NCBI RefSeq assembly: GCF_011761305.1
Contig: NZ_JAAOZC010000003.1
Span: forward strand, 248,001 to 312,000
Origin: Sphingomonas vulcanisoli
GTDB lineage: Bacteria > Pseudomonadota > Alphaproteobacteria > Sphingomonadales > Sphingomonadaceae
Length of the DNA: 64,000 bases
Reading direction: 5' to 3'
Positions 26,944-36,281 of this stretch are shown piece by piece. A program made the translations under genes and the position numbers. Numbering within the stretch: position 1 is the first letter of the stretch; each line of letters starts with the position of its first letter. The notes beneath the pieces were generated by a model. That model did no database searches, was not told where the DNA came from, and worked only from the letters and a program-made list of their open reading frames with translations.

Positions 26944-28608
26944 ATGACTATGCTGGCCGACCCTTCCGTCAAATATCGCCCTTTCCCGCAGATCCATATC
27001 CCCGATCGCCAATGGCCGTCGCGCACGATCACCAAGGCGCCCCGCTGGCTCTCCACCGATATGCGCGACGGCAATCAGGCGCTGATCGATCCGATGGACG
27101 AGGAGAAGAAGCAGCGCTTCTTCGATCTGCTCTGCAAGATTGGGCTCAAGGAAATCGAGGTCGGCTTCCCGTCGGCGGGCGCCACCGAGTTCGATTTCAT
27201 CTCGGGCCTCGTCAAGCAGGGCAAGATTCCGGACGATGTCGTGATCCAGGTGCTGACCCAATCCCGCCGTGACCTGATCGAGAAGAGCTTTGAGAGCCTC
27301 GTCGGCGCCAAACAGGCGATCGTCCACCTTTACAATGCGGTATCTCCGGCCTGGCGGCGGATCGTCTTCCAGATGAGCCGGGACGAGGTGCGCGAGATCG
27401 CTATCACCGGCGCCAAGCTGCTGCGCGACGAAGCTGCCAAGCAGCCGAATGTCGATTGGCATTTCGAATACAGCCCGGAAACCTTCTCCACCGCCGAACT
27501 CGATTTCAGTCTGGAGGTTTGCGAGGCGGTGATGGGCGTGCTCCAGCCGACGCCCGATCGCCCGATCATCTTCAACCTGCCCGCCACCGTCGAGGCAGCG
27601 ACGCCCAACATCTACGCCGATCAGATCGAATATTTCTGCCGCAACATCCCCAATCGCGATGCCGTGGTGGTCTCGCTGCATACGCACAACGATCGTGGCA
27701 CCGGCGTCGCGGCGGCGGAGCTGGGGCTGATGGCGGGCGCCGATCGCGTCGAGGGCTGCCTGCTCGGCAATGGCGAGCGCACCGGCAATTGCGATCTCGT
27801 GACTGTGGCGATGAACCTCTACACGCAGGGCGTCGATCCCGGCCTCGATTTCTCGGACGTCGATGAGGTGGTGAAGACGGTCGAATATTGCACCAATATC
27901 CCCGTCCACCCGCGCACGCCCTATGCCGGCGATCTGGTGTTCACAGCTTTCTCAGGCAGCCATCAGGACGCGATCAAGAAGGGGTTCGCCGCGCAGGAGC
28001 AGAGCAACAGCGGGCTGTGGAGCGTGCCCTATCTGCCGATCGATCCCGCCGATCTCGGCCGCAGCTATGAAGCGGTGATCCGCGTCAATTCGCAAAGCGG
28101 CAAGGGCGGTGTCGCCTGGGTGATTGAGCAGGACAAGGGGCTGAAGCTCCCCAAGCGTCTGCAGGCGGATTTCAGCCGCGTCGTGCAGGCGCTGGCCGAC
28201 GAACACAGCCGCGAGTTGAACGCTGCCGATATCTGGGGCGCGTTCGAGAAACAGTATCGGCTGATCGGGCAGCAGGCGTATGATCTGGTCGATTATCACG
28301 AAGGCCGCGCCGATGGCGATCGGCTGTTCACCGGCACGATTCGCCATGGCGGCAAGGAAAGCTCGGTCAGCGGGCGCGGCAACGGGTTGCTGTCGAGTGT
28401 CGTCGCCGGCCTGAAGAGCGGCTTTGGCATCGATCTCGATATCGTCGATTATTCCGAACATGCGATCGGGCATGGATCGGGCGCCAAGGCCGCGGCCTAC
28501 GTGGAAGCGCGGACGCCGGAAGGGCGCACTTTGTTCGGTGTCGGGGTCGATGAGGATGTTGCCACCGCATCGGTCAAGGCGCTGCTCGGCTGCGCCAACG
28601 CGATTTGA
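26944..28608 (+). CDS. leuA: 2-isopropylmalate synthase
   Basis: 554 residues from ATG 26944, giving [17 protein letters not shown] as in close homologues; ATG 26902 is a weaker alternative. It is the long LeuA type: [20 protein letters not shown] (metal-binding Asp), [20 protein letters not shown] (HxH metal site) and [13 protein letters not shown] in the TIM barrel, and a C-terminal LeuA dimer/regulatory domain (about 430-554) for leucine feedback. It condenses acetyl-CoA with ketoisovalerate in the first leucine-specific step. No leuCDB genes are nearby. The upstream leader suggests leucine-dependent attenuation as well. Confidence 0.96.
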   Translation: MTMLADPSVKYRPFPQIHIPDRQWPSRTITKAPRWLSTDMRDGNQALIDPMDEEKKQRFFDLLCKIGLKEIEVGFPSAGATEFDFISGLVKQGKIPDDVVIQVLTQSRRDLIEKSFESLVGAKQAIVHLYNAVSPAWRRIVFQMSRDEVREIAITGAKLLRDEAAKQPNVDWHFEYSPETFSTAELDFSLEVCEAVMGVLQPTPDRPIIFNLPATVEAATPNIYADQIEYFCRNIPNRDAVVVSLHTHNDRGTGVAAAELGLMAGADRVEGCLLGNGERTGNCDLVTVAMNLYTQGVDPGLDFSDVDEVVKTVEYCTNIPVHPRTPYAGDLVFTAFSGSHQDAIKKGFAAQEQSNSGLWSVPYLPIDPADLGRSYEAVIRVNSQSGKGGVAWVIEQDKGLKLPKRLQADFSRVVQALADEHSRELNAADIWGAFEKQYRLIGQQAYDLVDYHEGRADGDRLFTGTIRHGGKESSVSGRGNGLLSSVVAGLKSGFGIDLDIVDYSEHAIGHGSGAKAAAYVEARTPEGRTLFGVGVDEDVATASVKALLGCANAI

Positions 28609-28782
28609 CGCGCATAACTTCGATTAATTTTCCACGTTAACGGCGTTTCTTCTGCGTCCAAAAACGATCACCGATCGTATGGAAAGCATACTTGGGGAAG
28701 AAGAATGGCTGTAAGTGTGCGTGTCGGGTTTTTGCATATCCCGCGGATGGCGAAAATCCGGTAGGGTTTCGGTCCTCCCATC

Positions 28783-29781
28783 ATGACCGAAATCTGGAGA
28801 CCAAAGGCGCCGGTGCGATCCCGAGCGCTACGGCTGCAGCTGTTATGGCTGTGGGTGTTGGTGGTTGTGCTGTATTTTTCGTGGGAGGCGGCGAGCTATC
28901 GCGGGCTGTTCGCGATCATGGCGGAATGGCAGTTCGATCGGCTCGGGCAGGATCTGCCGACGTTCAACTTCTGCCTGCTGACGATGGTCTTCGGCTGGCC
29001 GGCGCTGCTGATCCTGCGCCGGCGGCGCGCGCGTGAGCTGGACGAGCGGGACGCCGTCGCCAACCGCGCGCTGATCGGGCTGGACGACGAGTCCGTCGCG
29101 CACGTTCTGGAAACCCGGCGGCTGAAGCGGGAGGGCGCGCTCGCGCTGCTGGCGGCGCGCGATTACATGCACTTCCTGTTCGGCTTCACCGCGGCCTTGT
29201 GGTTCGCAGCGGTGATGGCTTTGCTCTGGACGCTGGCGCTACCCAGTTCGATGGACAACCCGCGCGTCTATACGCCGGACAGCCTGCAGCAGCCGCAGAT
29301 CCACGAAGGCGCCGCCGCCTTCCGGGGCACGCTGCGCTACGGGCGCATCTCCTCGTTCAGCCGCGGCATATTGTTCGCGCGCCGCACCGCGCTCTATGCG
29401 CCGCTATTTCCGCCCAAGGGCGCCAACCCGGACATCCGCTACTTCGTCGAGTTCCTGCCCGCCGAGCGGCCCGATATTCATTCGGGATCGGTGATCACGC
29501 ACCGCGAAGGCGTGCTGGTGCGCTCCGATCTGCCGGGCGCGCTGATCCGGCTGTACCGCTACCTCGGCTATCATCCGAGCCCGCGCTACTATGTCCTCTA
29601 CGTCAATCTCGCGACGATGCGCTGGCCCTACTACGTCATCGCGCTGCAGTTCCTGCTCGGCGGTGCCACCTTCCTCGCCTCCGGCCTTTGGCAGCGCCGC
29701 CACATCGGCAAACTCCGCACCAAAGTCCGCCAAGACGCCGCTGCACAACAACGCACCCTGAGAGAAGCCGTCGCGGCGTAA
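28783..29781 (+). CDS. Membrane protein of unknown function
   Basis: 332 residues with four predicted membrane segments: about 20-40 (LWLWVLVVVLYFSW), 60-78 (LLTMVFGWPALLIL), 134-155 (FTAALWFAAVMALLWTLAL) and 285-305 (YVIALQFLLGGATFLASGLW). Between the third and fourth lies a soluble domain of about 130 residues, probably periplasmic, rich in Arg and Tyr. The C-terminal tail is basic. No family is recognised. It is separated by palindromic repeats from the downstream transporter and has no obvious partner. Confidence 0.7.
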   Translation: MTEIWRPKAPVRSRALRLQLLWLWVLVVVLYFSWEAASYRGLFAIMAEWQFDRLGQDLPTFNFCLLTMVFGWPALLILRRRRARELDERDAVANRALIGLDDESVAHVLETRRLKREGALALLAARDYMHFLFGFTAALWFAAVMALLWTLALPSSMDNPRVYTPDSLQQPQIHEGAAAFRGTLRYGRISSFSRGILFARRTALYAPLFPPKGANPDIRYFVEFLPAERPDIHSGSVITHREGVLVRSDLPGALIRLYRYLGYHPSPRYYVLYVNLATMRWPYYVIALQFLLGGATFLASGLWQRRHIGKLRTKVRQDAAAQQRTLREAVAA

Positions 29782-29792
29782 AAGCACCTAGA

Positions 29793-29884
29793 CTGTCATT
29801 CCCGCGCAGGCGGGACTCCGTAATCGGGGCGCCTGCCAGGGAGGCGGCGCACCGAACAGATCCCCGCCTGCGCGGGGATGACGG
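29793..29884. repeat. Palindromic intergenic repeat, family D
   Basis: TGTCATTCCCGCGCAGGCGG at the left and CCCCGCCTGCGCGGGGATGA at the right are inverted copies separated by about 50 bases that hold a further GCGCCTGCC/GGCGGCGC pair. It lies between the membrane protein and the MHS transporter. The GTCATTCCCGCG-type palindrome is widespread in proteobacterial genomes. Confidence 0.8.
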
Positions 29885-29933
29885 ATACGGAGCTGCTCTT
29901 TCCGCTCGATCCATCTGTCCCTAAGCTCGCCCT

Positions 29934-31523
29934 ATGACAGCAAAGGGAATAACGGGAGTGGCGGACGAGCCGACGAGCACGGCGCTGGTGATCACCGCCT
30001 CGGCGCTCGGCACGGTGTTCGAATGGTATGATTTCTTCGTCTACGGCACGCTTGCCACGATCATCGCCAAGCATTTCTTTCCCGCCGACAATCCTTCCGC
30101 CTCGCTGCTGATCACGCTTGCCACCTTCGGGGTCGGCTTCGGGATGCGGCCGTTGGGTGCGGTGCTGTTCGGGGTGCTGGGGGATAAGCTCGGCCGCAAA
30201 TACACCTTTCTCGCCACCGTCGCGCTGATGGGCGGCGCCACCGCGGTGATCGGCTTGCTGCCTACCTATGCGCAATGGGGCCTCGCCGCGCCGATCCTGC
30301 TGCTGCTCGCACGGGTGGCGCAGGGTTTGGCGCTGGGCGGAGAATATGGCGGGGCGGCGATCTATGTCGCCGAACATGCGCCGGCGCACCGACGCGGCCT
30401 CTATACAAGTTTCATCCAATCGGGCGTGATCGGCGGCTTCCTGTTGAGCCTGATGGTGGTGCAGATCGCCAACAGTTTCGTGCCCAAGGCGGCATGGGAG
30501 GCGTGGGGCTGGCGCATCCCTTTCCTGTTCAGCCTGGTGCTGCTCGCTTTCTCGCTGTGGATCCGGCTGAAGCTCAATGAAAGCCCGGTGTTCCGCGCAA
30601 TGCGGGAGGAGGGCGCGCTCGCCCGCAATCCGTTGCGCGAAAGCTTCGATACGCCCGCCAAGGTTGGCCGCATCCTTGCGGTGCTGTTCGGGGTCGCCGC
30701 CGGGCTGACGGTGATCTGGTACACCGCACAGTTCCAGGCGCTCTACTTCCTCCAGAACGGCCTGCGGATCGATGATATGCCCGCGCGGCTGATCATTGGG
30801 GCGGCGGCGGTCGTCAGCTTCGGCTGGTTCATCCTGTTCGGCTGGCTATCGGACAGGATCGGCCGCAAGAAATCGATCGTCGCCGGCTATGCGCTGACCC
30901 TGGTCCTGCTGTTCCCGCTGTTCCACTGGCTCGCGGCGGTCGGGAATCCCGGCCTGGCGCAAGCGATGCGGAACGCGCCCGTCGTCGTCAGCGGATCCGA
31001 CTGCACCTATGACCCCTTCGCCACCAAGGGACAGCCGACCGCCTGCGGCAAATTGCTGGATATGCTCTCCAAGAAGGGCGTCGCTTATACCAAGCTCACG
31101 GCACCTGTCGGCGAACCACCCTCGGTGACCATCGGCGGCAAGCCCGCCGATCCGGCGGCGCTCGATACCGCGCTCTCTGCCGCAGGTTACCACCTCGAAA
31201 AGATCACCCCGCCGCTCGGCGCTGCTATCCAGATGGCGCTGGCGATCATCGCCGTCGGCTTCCTCTCGGGCATGACCTACGGGCCGGTGGCGGCCTATCT
31301 GGTCGAGCTGTTTCCGGCACGGGTGCGCTATACGTCGATGTCCGTGCCCTACCATATCGGCACCGGCTATTTCGGCGGCTTCCTGCCCTTTATCAGCGCC
31401 TACATCGTCGCCAGGAGCGGCGATCCCTTCGCGGGCCTCTGGTACACCGTCGCGGTAACCGCCGTGGCGCTGGTGGTGGTGATCTTTGGCCTTCCCGAGA
31501 CGGCGGGGAAGGAATTGGAATAA
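29934..31523 (+). CDS. MFS transporter, metabolite:H+ symporter (MHS/ProP-like) family
   Basis: 529 residues with 12 predicted helices. ASALGTVFEWYDFFVYGTLA is the MHS signature in helix 1; GVLGDKLGRKYTF is the MFS loop 2-3 motif and LARVAQGLALGGEYGGAAIY matches helix 4-5 of the family. An insertion of about 85 residues (roughly 350-430), with the Cys pair SDCTYDP and TACGKLL, lies between two helices and is probably periplasmic. Related transporters carry organic acids, betaines or osmolytes. The TonB receptor and glpQ follow on the same strand, so it may import their product. Confidence 0.88.
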   Translation: MTAKGITGVADEPTSTALVITASALGTVFEWYDFFVYGTLATIIAKHFFPADNPSASLLITLATFGVGFGMRPLGAVLFGVLGDKLGRKYTFLATVALMGGATAVIGLLPTYAQWGLAAPILLLLARVAQGLALGGEYGGAAIYVAEHAPAHRRGLYTSFIQSGVIGGFLLSLMVVQIANSFVPKAAWEAWGWRIPFLFSLVLLAFSLWIRLKLNESPVFRAMREEGALARNPLRESFDTPAKVGRILAVLFGVAAGLTVIWYTAQFQALYFLQNGLRIDDMPARLIIGAAAVVSFGWFILFGWLSDRIGRKKSIVAGYALTLVLLFPLFHWLAAVGNPGLAQAMRNAPVVVSGSDCTYDPFATKGQPTACGKLLDMLSKKGVAYTKLTAPVGEPPSVTIGGKPADPAALDTALSAAGYHLEKITPPLGAAIQMALAIIAVGFLSGMTYGPVAAYLVELFPARVRYTSMSVPYHIGTGYFGGFLPFISAYIVARSGDPFAGLWYTVAVTAVALVVVIFGLPETAGKELE

Positions 31524-31531
31524 GCCGGGCG

Positions 31532-31549
31532 CTGTCATCAGCCTGAAAC
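31532..31549 (+). promoter_or_regulatory. Possible Pho box upstream of the TonB receptor
   Basis: CTGTCAT at 31532-31538 is an exact PhoB half-site, followed at the canonical 11-base step by CTGAAAC (4 of 7 matches). Another exact CTGTCAT overlaps the receptor start at 31617-31623. PhoB control would suit a receptor next to a glycerophosphodiesterase. The second half-site is weak, so this is a suggestion only. Confidence 0.3.
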
Positions 31550-31620
31550 GCAAGAGTCGCCGAACTCTCACGAAAACCCGCCATCGGGCCCTCAACGCAA
31601 AAAAGCGAAAAGGGCCTGTC

Positions 31621-34131
31621 ATGATCCGTTCCCGCATCCGCCTTCTCGGCGTCGTCAGTCTGTTCGCGCTCTCGGCCGCGGCCCATGCGGCGCCGGCCGA
31701 TCCCGCGCCGGCCCCGGCTGTGGCCGACGCGCCCGCCGTCGACGATGCCGGCGCAGCGATCATCGTCACCGGCAAATCGACCCGCTCCGCCACCGCGCTG
31801 CCGGGCACCGAAATCCAGAAGATCCTGCCCGGCATCTCGCCGCTGAAGGCGATCCAGACGCTGCCCGGCGTGCTCTACATCACCGCCGATCCCTGGGGCT
31901 ATAACGAGCAGAACGCGCAGATCTTCATCCACGGCTTCGCCTCGAACCAGCTCGGCTATACGATGGATGGCCTGCCGCTGGGCGATCAGAGCTACGGCAA
32001 TTACAACGGCCTCGCCCCGCAGCGTGCGGTGATCTCGGAGAATGTCGGCCGCGTCGTCGTCGCCACCGGCGCGGGCGATCTCGCCACCGCATCGAACAGC
32101 AATCTCGGCGGCACGGTCGAAACCTATTCCTCCGATCCGCTCAAGACGTTCAGCATCCAGGCGGCGGAGACGGTCGGCAGCTATAGCACGTCACGCACCT
32201 TCGTCCGCATCGACAGCGGCACGTTCGGCGCCGATGGCGGCGGCTCGGCCTATATTTCGGCGGCGCGGCAACACGCCCGCGCGTGGGACTTCAACGGCAT
32301 CCAGGGCGGCTATCAGGTCAACGCCAAGGTCGTGCACGAGAACGGCTCCGGCAAGCTGACTTTGTTCTTCGACTGGAACGACATGACCCAGCCGAACGAG
32401 GACGCGACCGTCTTCTTCAAGCCCTCCGCGGGCGGCACCGCCACCGCCGTCCAGCTCTACACGCCGTACAGCAAGCCCTTCTACTACCCGAACTTCACCG
32501 ATTACCGGACCAATTACCTCAGCGCGCTGGGTAACTCGCCCGCGTCGGTCGGTAGCAATTACCGCAACTATTATTCGGATGCGCAGCGCACCGATTATCT
32601 CGGCTACGTCCGCTATGACGCCCATCTGTCATCGAAGGCGACATGGTCAAACACAGCCTATTTCCACCACAACGATGGCGCGGGCGTCGTCGCCGGGCCG
32701 CTGGGGCAATCGATCACCACCATCCAGCCCTATCTCGATCCCAATTACGCGACCAACCCGCATTATACGGCGAACAACAACGCATCGGCGGCGCTGGTCG
32801 CGGCGACGGGGGGATCGGGCCTTGTCACGCGCACCACCGAATATCGCATCGATCGCGGCGGGCTGATCTCGGCGCTCAACCTCGATCTCGGCGCGCACAA
32901 GATCGAATTGGGCGGCTGGTATGAATATAACAGCACGACGCAGTGGCGCCGCTGGTATGGCGTCGACGTCAACAATCCGGCTGCCAGCACGCCCTACATT
33001 CGGCCGCTTAGCAAGGCCGCGCCGCTCTTCACCCAATATCAGGGCAATGCGCGGATCGAGGAGCTGCAGCTCCACCTGCAGGATACGTGGCAGATGTTCG
33101 ATAAGCTGCTCGTTCAGGCGGGTTTCAAGACCAGCGCGCAATGGGCCAATGGCACCTTCCCCGTGCAGCCCAAGGCGGGATCGCTGTCCGGCCTTACCGG
33201 CGGACTGCCGCAGGGCACGATCAACACCTTGCGCTGGTTCCTGCCGGCGGTCGGCGCGACCTATGATTTCAACGGGCACGAGCAGCTCTATTTCAACGTG
33301 CAGAAAAACCTCCGCCAATATCCGGTCTATCTGGCGGGCGGCGGCGGTCCGTGGTTCACGGGCAGCCAGGCGGCGTTCGATGCTTTCGCGCAGCAGGGCA
33401 AGCCCGAGACGAGCTGGACCTATGAGGGCGGCTTCCGCACCAATCGCAGCTTCGGCGAAGGCTTCGGGCTGCAGGCGCAGATCAATTATTACCATGTCGT
33501 CTTCAACAACCGGCTGCTGGCGATCTCGACCAACCCCGGCGGCATCGCGGGCGGCGGCATCACCGGCGGCACCTCGATCCTCGTCAACGTCGGCGACGTC
33601 CATACCGATGGCGTCGATGCCGCCTTCACGCTGCGTCTCGGCCGCAACGTCACGCTGTACAACGCCACCTCGTACAACCTCTCCAAATATCAGAACGATT
33701 ATACCTCCACCGCGCTCGGCATCGGGGCTGCGAGCAACACCTGCATCGGCGGCTATCTCGTTACCGGCGGCATCGTGCCGACCTGCGGCAAGCAGTTGCC
33801 GGGCACGCCCAAATGGATGAACAAGACGGTGGGCACCGTAGATGTCGGGCCGTTCGAGGCGCAGGTGATCGGCGATTTCGTCGGCCGCCGCTTCGCTACC
33901 TTTACGGATGACGCCAGTGTGCCATCCTACTTCCTGGCCTCGGCGCGCATCGCCTTCCGCCTGCCGGAGGAGGTCGTCCATATCAAGAAAGCGGAGGTTT
34001 CGCTCAACGTGACCAATCTGACCGACAAGAAGGGCTGGTCGTCGATCTCGGTCGGCTCGGCGACCAACAGCTGGTCGGCCTATCCGATCGCGCCGCGCCA
34101 ATGGTTCCTGACCTTCTCGGCGGCGCTCTGA
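31621..34131 (+). CDS. TonB-dependent outer-membrane receptor
   Basis: 836 residues from ATG 31621, preceded by AAGGG. A signal peptide (MIRSRIRLLGVVSLFALSAA) and an Ala/Pro linker lead to AAIIVTGKST, the TonB-box region. The plug spans about 55-165 (ILPGISPLKAIQTLPGVLYI; IFIHGFASNQLGYTMDGLPL) and the remainder is a 22-strand barrel ending in QWFLTFSAAL with terminal aromatic/hydrophobic pattern. It imports a substrate too large or scarce for porins, powered by TonB-ExbBD. The gene is followed after two bases by a periplasmic glycerophosphodiesterase, which points to an organophosphate ligand (inference). Confidence 0.93.
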   Translation: MIRSRIRLLGVVSLFALSAAAHAAPADPAPAPAVADAPAVDDAGAAIIVTGKSTRSATALPGTEIQKILPGISPLKAIQTLPGVLYITADPWGYNEQNAQIFIHGFASNQLGYTMDGLPLGDQSYGNYNGLAPQRAVISENVGRVVVATGAGDLATASNSNLGGTVETYSSDPLKTFSIQAAETVGSYSTSRTFVRIDSGTFGADGGGSAYISAARQHARAWDFNGIQGGYQVNAKVVHENGSGKLTLFFDWNDMTQPNEDATVFFKPSAGGTATAVQLYTPYSKPFYYPNFTDYRTNYLSALGNSPASVGSNYRNYYSDAQRTDYLGYVRYDAHLSSKATWSNTAYFHHNDGAGVVAGPLGQSITTIQPYLDPNYATNPHYTANNNASAALVAATGGSGLVTRTTEYRIDRGGLISALNLDLGAHKIELGGWYEYNSTTQWRRWYGVDVNNPAASTPYIRPLSKAAPLFTQYQGNARIEELQLHLQDTWQMFDKLLVQAGFKTSAQWANGTFPVQPKAGSLSGLTGGLPQGTINTLRWFLPAVGATYDFNGHEQLYFNVQKNLRQYPVYLAGGGGPWFTGSQAAFDAFAQQGKPETSWTYEGGFRTNRSFGEGFGLQAQINYYHVVFNNRLLAISTNPGGIAGGGITGGTSILVNVGDVHTDGVDAAFTLRLGRNVTLYNATSYNLSKYQNDYTSTALGIGAASNTCIGGYLVTGGIVPTCGKQLPGTPKWMNKTVGTVDVGPFEAQVIGDFVGRRFATFTDDASVPSYFLASARIAFRLPEEVVHIKKAEVSLNVTNLTDKKGWSSISVGSATNSWSAYPIAPRQWFLTFSAAL

Positions 34132-34133
34132 GC

Positions 34134-35231
34134 ATGGAGGGCGCGACGCGGCGGCAGGTGTTGGCGGGAGGGGCCGCCGCCGCGCTTGCGGCAGGCGTCG
34201 CCTTTACCGAGACGCCGCGCGAGAAGGTGCTTATCTTCGGGCATCGCGGCGCCTCGGCGCTGCGGCCCGAACATACTTTGGCCAGCTATGCCAAGGCGAT
34301 CGAGGACGGTGCCGATTTCATCGAGCCCGATCTTTGCGCCACCAAGGATGGTCAGCTGATCATCCGGCACGAGAACAACATCGTCCAGACCACCGATGTC
34401 GCCAAACATCCTGAGTTTGCCGAGCGCAAGACCGAGAAAATGGTCGATGGCCAGAAACAGGTCGGCTGGTTCACCGAGGATTTTACGCTCGCCGAATTGA
34501 AGACGCTGCGCGCGATCGAGCGCCTCCCACAGCTGCGGCCCGAAAATGCCAAATATGATGGCGCGTTCGATCTCGTCACCTGGCCCGAGATGATCGATTT
34601 CGCCGCCGCCGAAAGCGCAGCGCGCGGCCGGCCGATCGGCCTGATCCCCGAACTCAAGCACTCGACCTATTTCAGCGGTATCGGCCTGCCGCTCGAGGAT
34701 CGCTTCCTCGATACGCTGGCGCGGCATGACTATGTCAAACGCTGCCCGCTGGAGATACAGTCGTTCGAGATTGCCAACCTGCGCTATCTGCGCCGCAAGC
34801 TCGGCCACCCCGCCAACACCCGGCTCATGCAGTTGGTAGAACCCGCCGCCGGCAAGCCGGCCGATGTCGTCGCGGCGGGCAGCGGGCCGAGCTATGCCGA
34901 GATGGTCACGCCGGCAGGGCTGCGCGAAGTGGCCGGTTATGCCGATGTCATCGCGCCGCCGGTGCGCGCGATCATCCCGCTTGATGCGAACAAGAAACTC
35001 ATGCGGCCGACCACCCTGGTCGCCGATGCACATCGTGCTGGGTTGCTCGTCCATATCTGGACCTTCCGTCCCGAGAATTTCTTCCTCGCCGCCGATTTTC
35101 AGGATGGTGGGGCTCCTGCTGCGCGAAATCCCGAGGGATCGGTCCGGGAGATAAAGACTTATCTGGCGACGGGTATCGACGGCTTCTTCACCGATGATCC
35201 GGCGCTTGGGCGCAAGGCTTTGGCGGCCTGA
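34134..35231 (+). CDS. glpQ: Glycerophosphodiester phosphodiesterase, periplasmic (GlpQ-like)
   Basis: 365 residues from ATG 34134, two bases after the receptor stop. TRRQVLAGGAAAALAAGVAF is a Tat-type signal with twin Arg. LIFGHRGASALRPEHTLASY and DGADFIEPDLCATKDGQLII carry the catalytic His and the Glu/Asp metal ligands; LIPELKHSTYF gives the third acidic ligand. The enzyme splits glycerophosphodiesters into glycerol-3-phosphate and an alcohol. With the TonB receptor and MHS transporter it would form a capture-cleave-import route. Confidence 0.93.
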   Translation: MEGATRRQVLAGGAAAALAAGVAFTETPREKVLIFGHRGASALRPEHTLASYAKAIEDGADFIEPDLCATKDGQLIIRHENNIVQTTDVAKHPEFAERKTEKMVDGQKQVGWFTEDFTLAELKTLRAIERLPQLRPENAKYDGAFDLVTWPEMIDFAAAESAARGRPIGLIPELKHSTYFSGIGLPLEDRFLDTLARHDYVKRCPLEIQSFEIANLRYLRRKLGHPANTRLMQLVEPAAGKPADVVAAGSGPSYAEMVTPAGLREVAGYADVIAPPVRAIIPLDANKKLMRPTTLVADAHRAGLLVHIWTFRPENFFLAADFQDGGAPAARNPEGSVREIKTYLATGIDGFFTDDPALGRKALAA

Positions 35232-35232
35232 A

Positions 35233-35360
35233 ATCCTCCCCGGCACGGGGAGGTGGCATCGCGCAGCGATGACGGAGGGGGCTCTCAACGAGCGCTGCAC
35301 CTAGTGTTGAGCCCCCTCCACCAGCTTGCGGCTGGTCCCCCTCCCCGTGCCGGGGAGGAT
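35233..35360. repeat. Palindromic intergenic repeat, family B
   Basis: ATCCTCCCCGGCACGGGGAG then GTGGCATCGC at the left is mirrored at the right by CCCCTCCCCGTGCCGGGGAG then GAT; inside lie the inverted GGAGGGGGCTC and GAGCCCCCTCC. It lies between glpQ and modA. A second copy is at 38400-38518. Confidence 0.85.
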
Positions 35361-35395
35361 TGCTTGTGCCTGATCGCATCGCCTAACGCTGATCT

Positions 35396-36151
35396 ATGCG
35401 CTGCACGATCCTCAACCGCCTCCTTCTCACCTGCCTGCTCGCGCTCGGGCTCACGGCCCCCGCGCTCGCCGCCGAAACGCAGGTCGCCGTCGCCGCCAAT
35501 TTCACCGAGCCCGCCAAGGAAATCGCCGCGGGCTTCCAGCGCGCCACCGGCCACCGCGCCATCCTCTCTTTCGGGGCATCCGGCGCCTTCTATGCGCAGA
35601 TCGCGCACGGCGCGCCGTTCGAGGTCTTCCTCTCCGCCGATGCCGAACGCCCCGCGCAGGCCGAGAAAGACGGCTTCGTGGTGCCGCGCACGCGCTTCAC
35701 TTATGCCATCGGCCGGCTGGTGCTCTATTCGCCCGATCCGGTGCTGATCGATGGGCGCGGTATCGTGCTCAGGCGCGGCATCTTCGATAAGCTCGCCATC
35801 GCCGATCCCGCCGCGGCGCCTTACGGCCTTGCCGCGATCCAGACGATCAACGCGCTAGGTCTGGGCGGCACCGTCGGCCCGCGTCTCGTCAAGGGCGCCT
35901 CGATCGCGCAGGCGTTTCAGTTCGTGCAGAGCGGCGCCGCGCAGCTCGGTTTCGTCGCGCAGAGTCAGGTGATCGGCATCGCGGGCGGATCGCGCTGGCT
36001 GGTGCCCGCCGATCTCCATGCGCCGATCGAGCAACAGGCGGTGCTGCTCAAGACGGGCGCCGCCAATCCGGTCGCGCGGGCCTTTCTGACCTATTTGCGG
36101 GGACCGGAGGCGCGCGCCGTGATCCAGCGCTACGGCTATGAGATCCGCTGA
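35396..36151 (+). CDS. modA: Molybdate ABC transporter substrate-binding protein
   Basis: 251 residues with a signal peptide (RLLLTCLLALGLTAPALAAE). The mature start TQVAVAANFTEPAKEIAAGF and LSFGASGAFYAQIAHGAPFE then VFLSAD are the ModA ligand-binding segments; GRLVLYSPDP and KLAIADPAAAPYGLAA complete the fold. It captures molybdate or tungstate in the periplasm. modB and modC follow after a family A palindrome, so it heads a modABC unit. Confidence 0.94.
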   Translation: MRCTILNRLLLTCLLALGLTAPALAAETQVAVAANFTEPAKEIAAGFQRATGHRAILSFGASGAFYAQIAHGAPFEVFLSADAERPAQAEKDGFVVPRTRFTYAIGRLVLYSPDPVLIDGRGIVLRRGIFDKLAIADPAAAPYGLAAIQTINALGLGGTVGPRLVKGASIAQAFQFVQSGAAQLGFVAQSQVIGIAGGSRWLVPADLHAPIEQQAVLLKTGAANPVARAFLTYLRGPEARAVIQRYGYEIR

Positions 36152-36158
36152 ACCTCTT

Positions 36159-36258
36159 AGCCCCTCCCCTTTAGGGGAGGGGTTGGGGGTGGGGGCGAGC
36201 GCAGCGAGCTTTTGCTACGACTCCCCCACCCCAACCCCTCCCCTGAAGGGGAGGGGCT
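36159..36258. repeat. Palindromic intergenic repeat, family A
   Basis: AGCCCCTCCCCTTTAGGGGA then GGGGTTGGGGGTGGGGG is mirrored by CCCCCACCCCAACCCCTCCC then CTGAAGGGGAGGGGCT. It occupies the modA-modB gap and matches 213-327. In mRNA it would form a very stable hairpin that could raise modA relative to modBC. Confidence 0.85.
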
Positions 36259-36281
36259 TTACTGTTGCGCGAGCTTAACCG

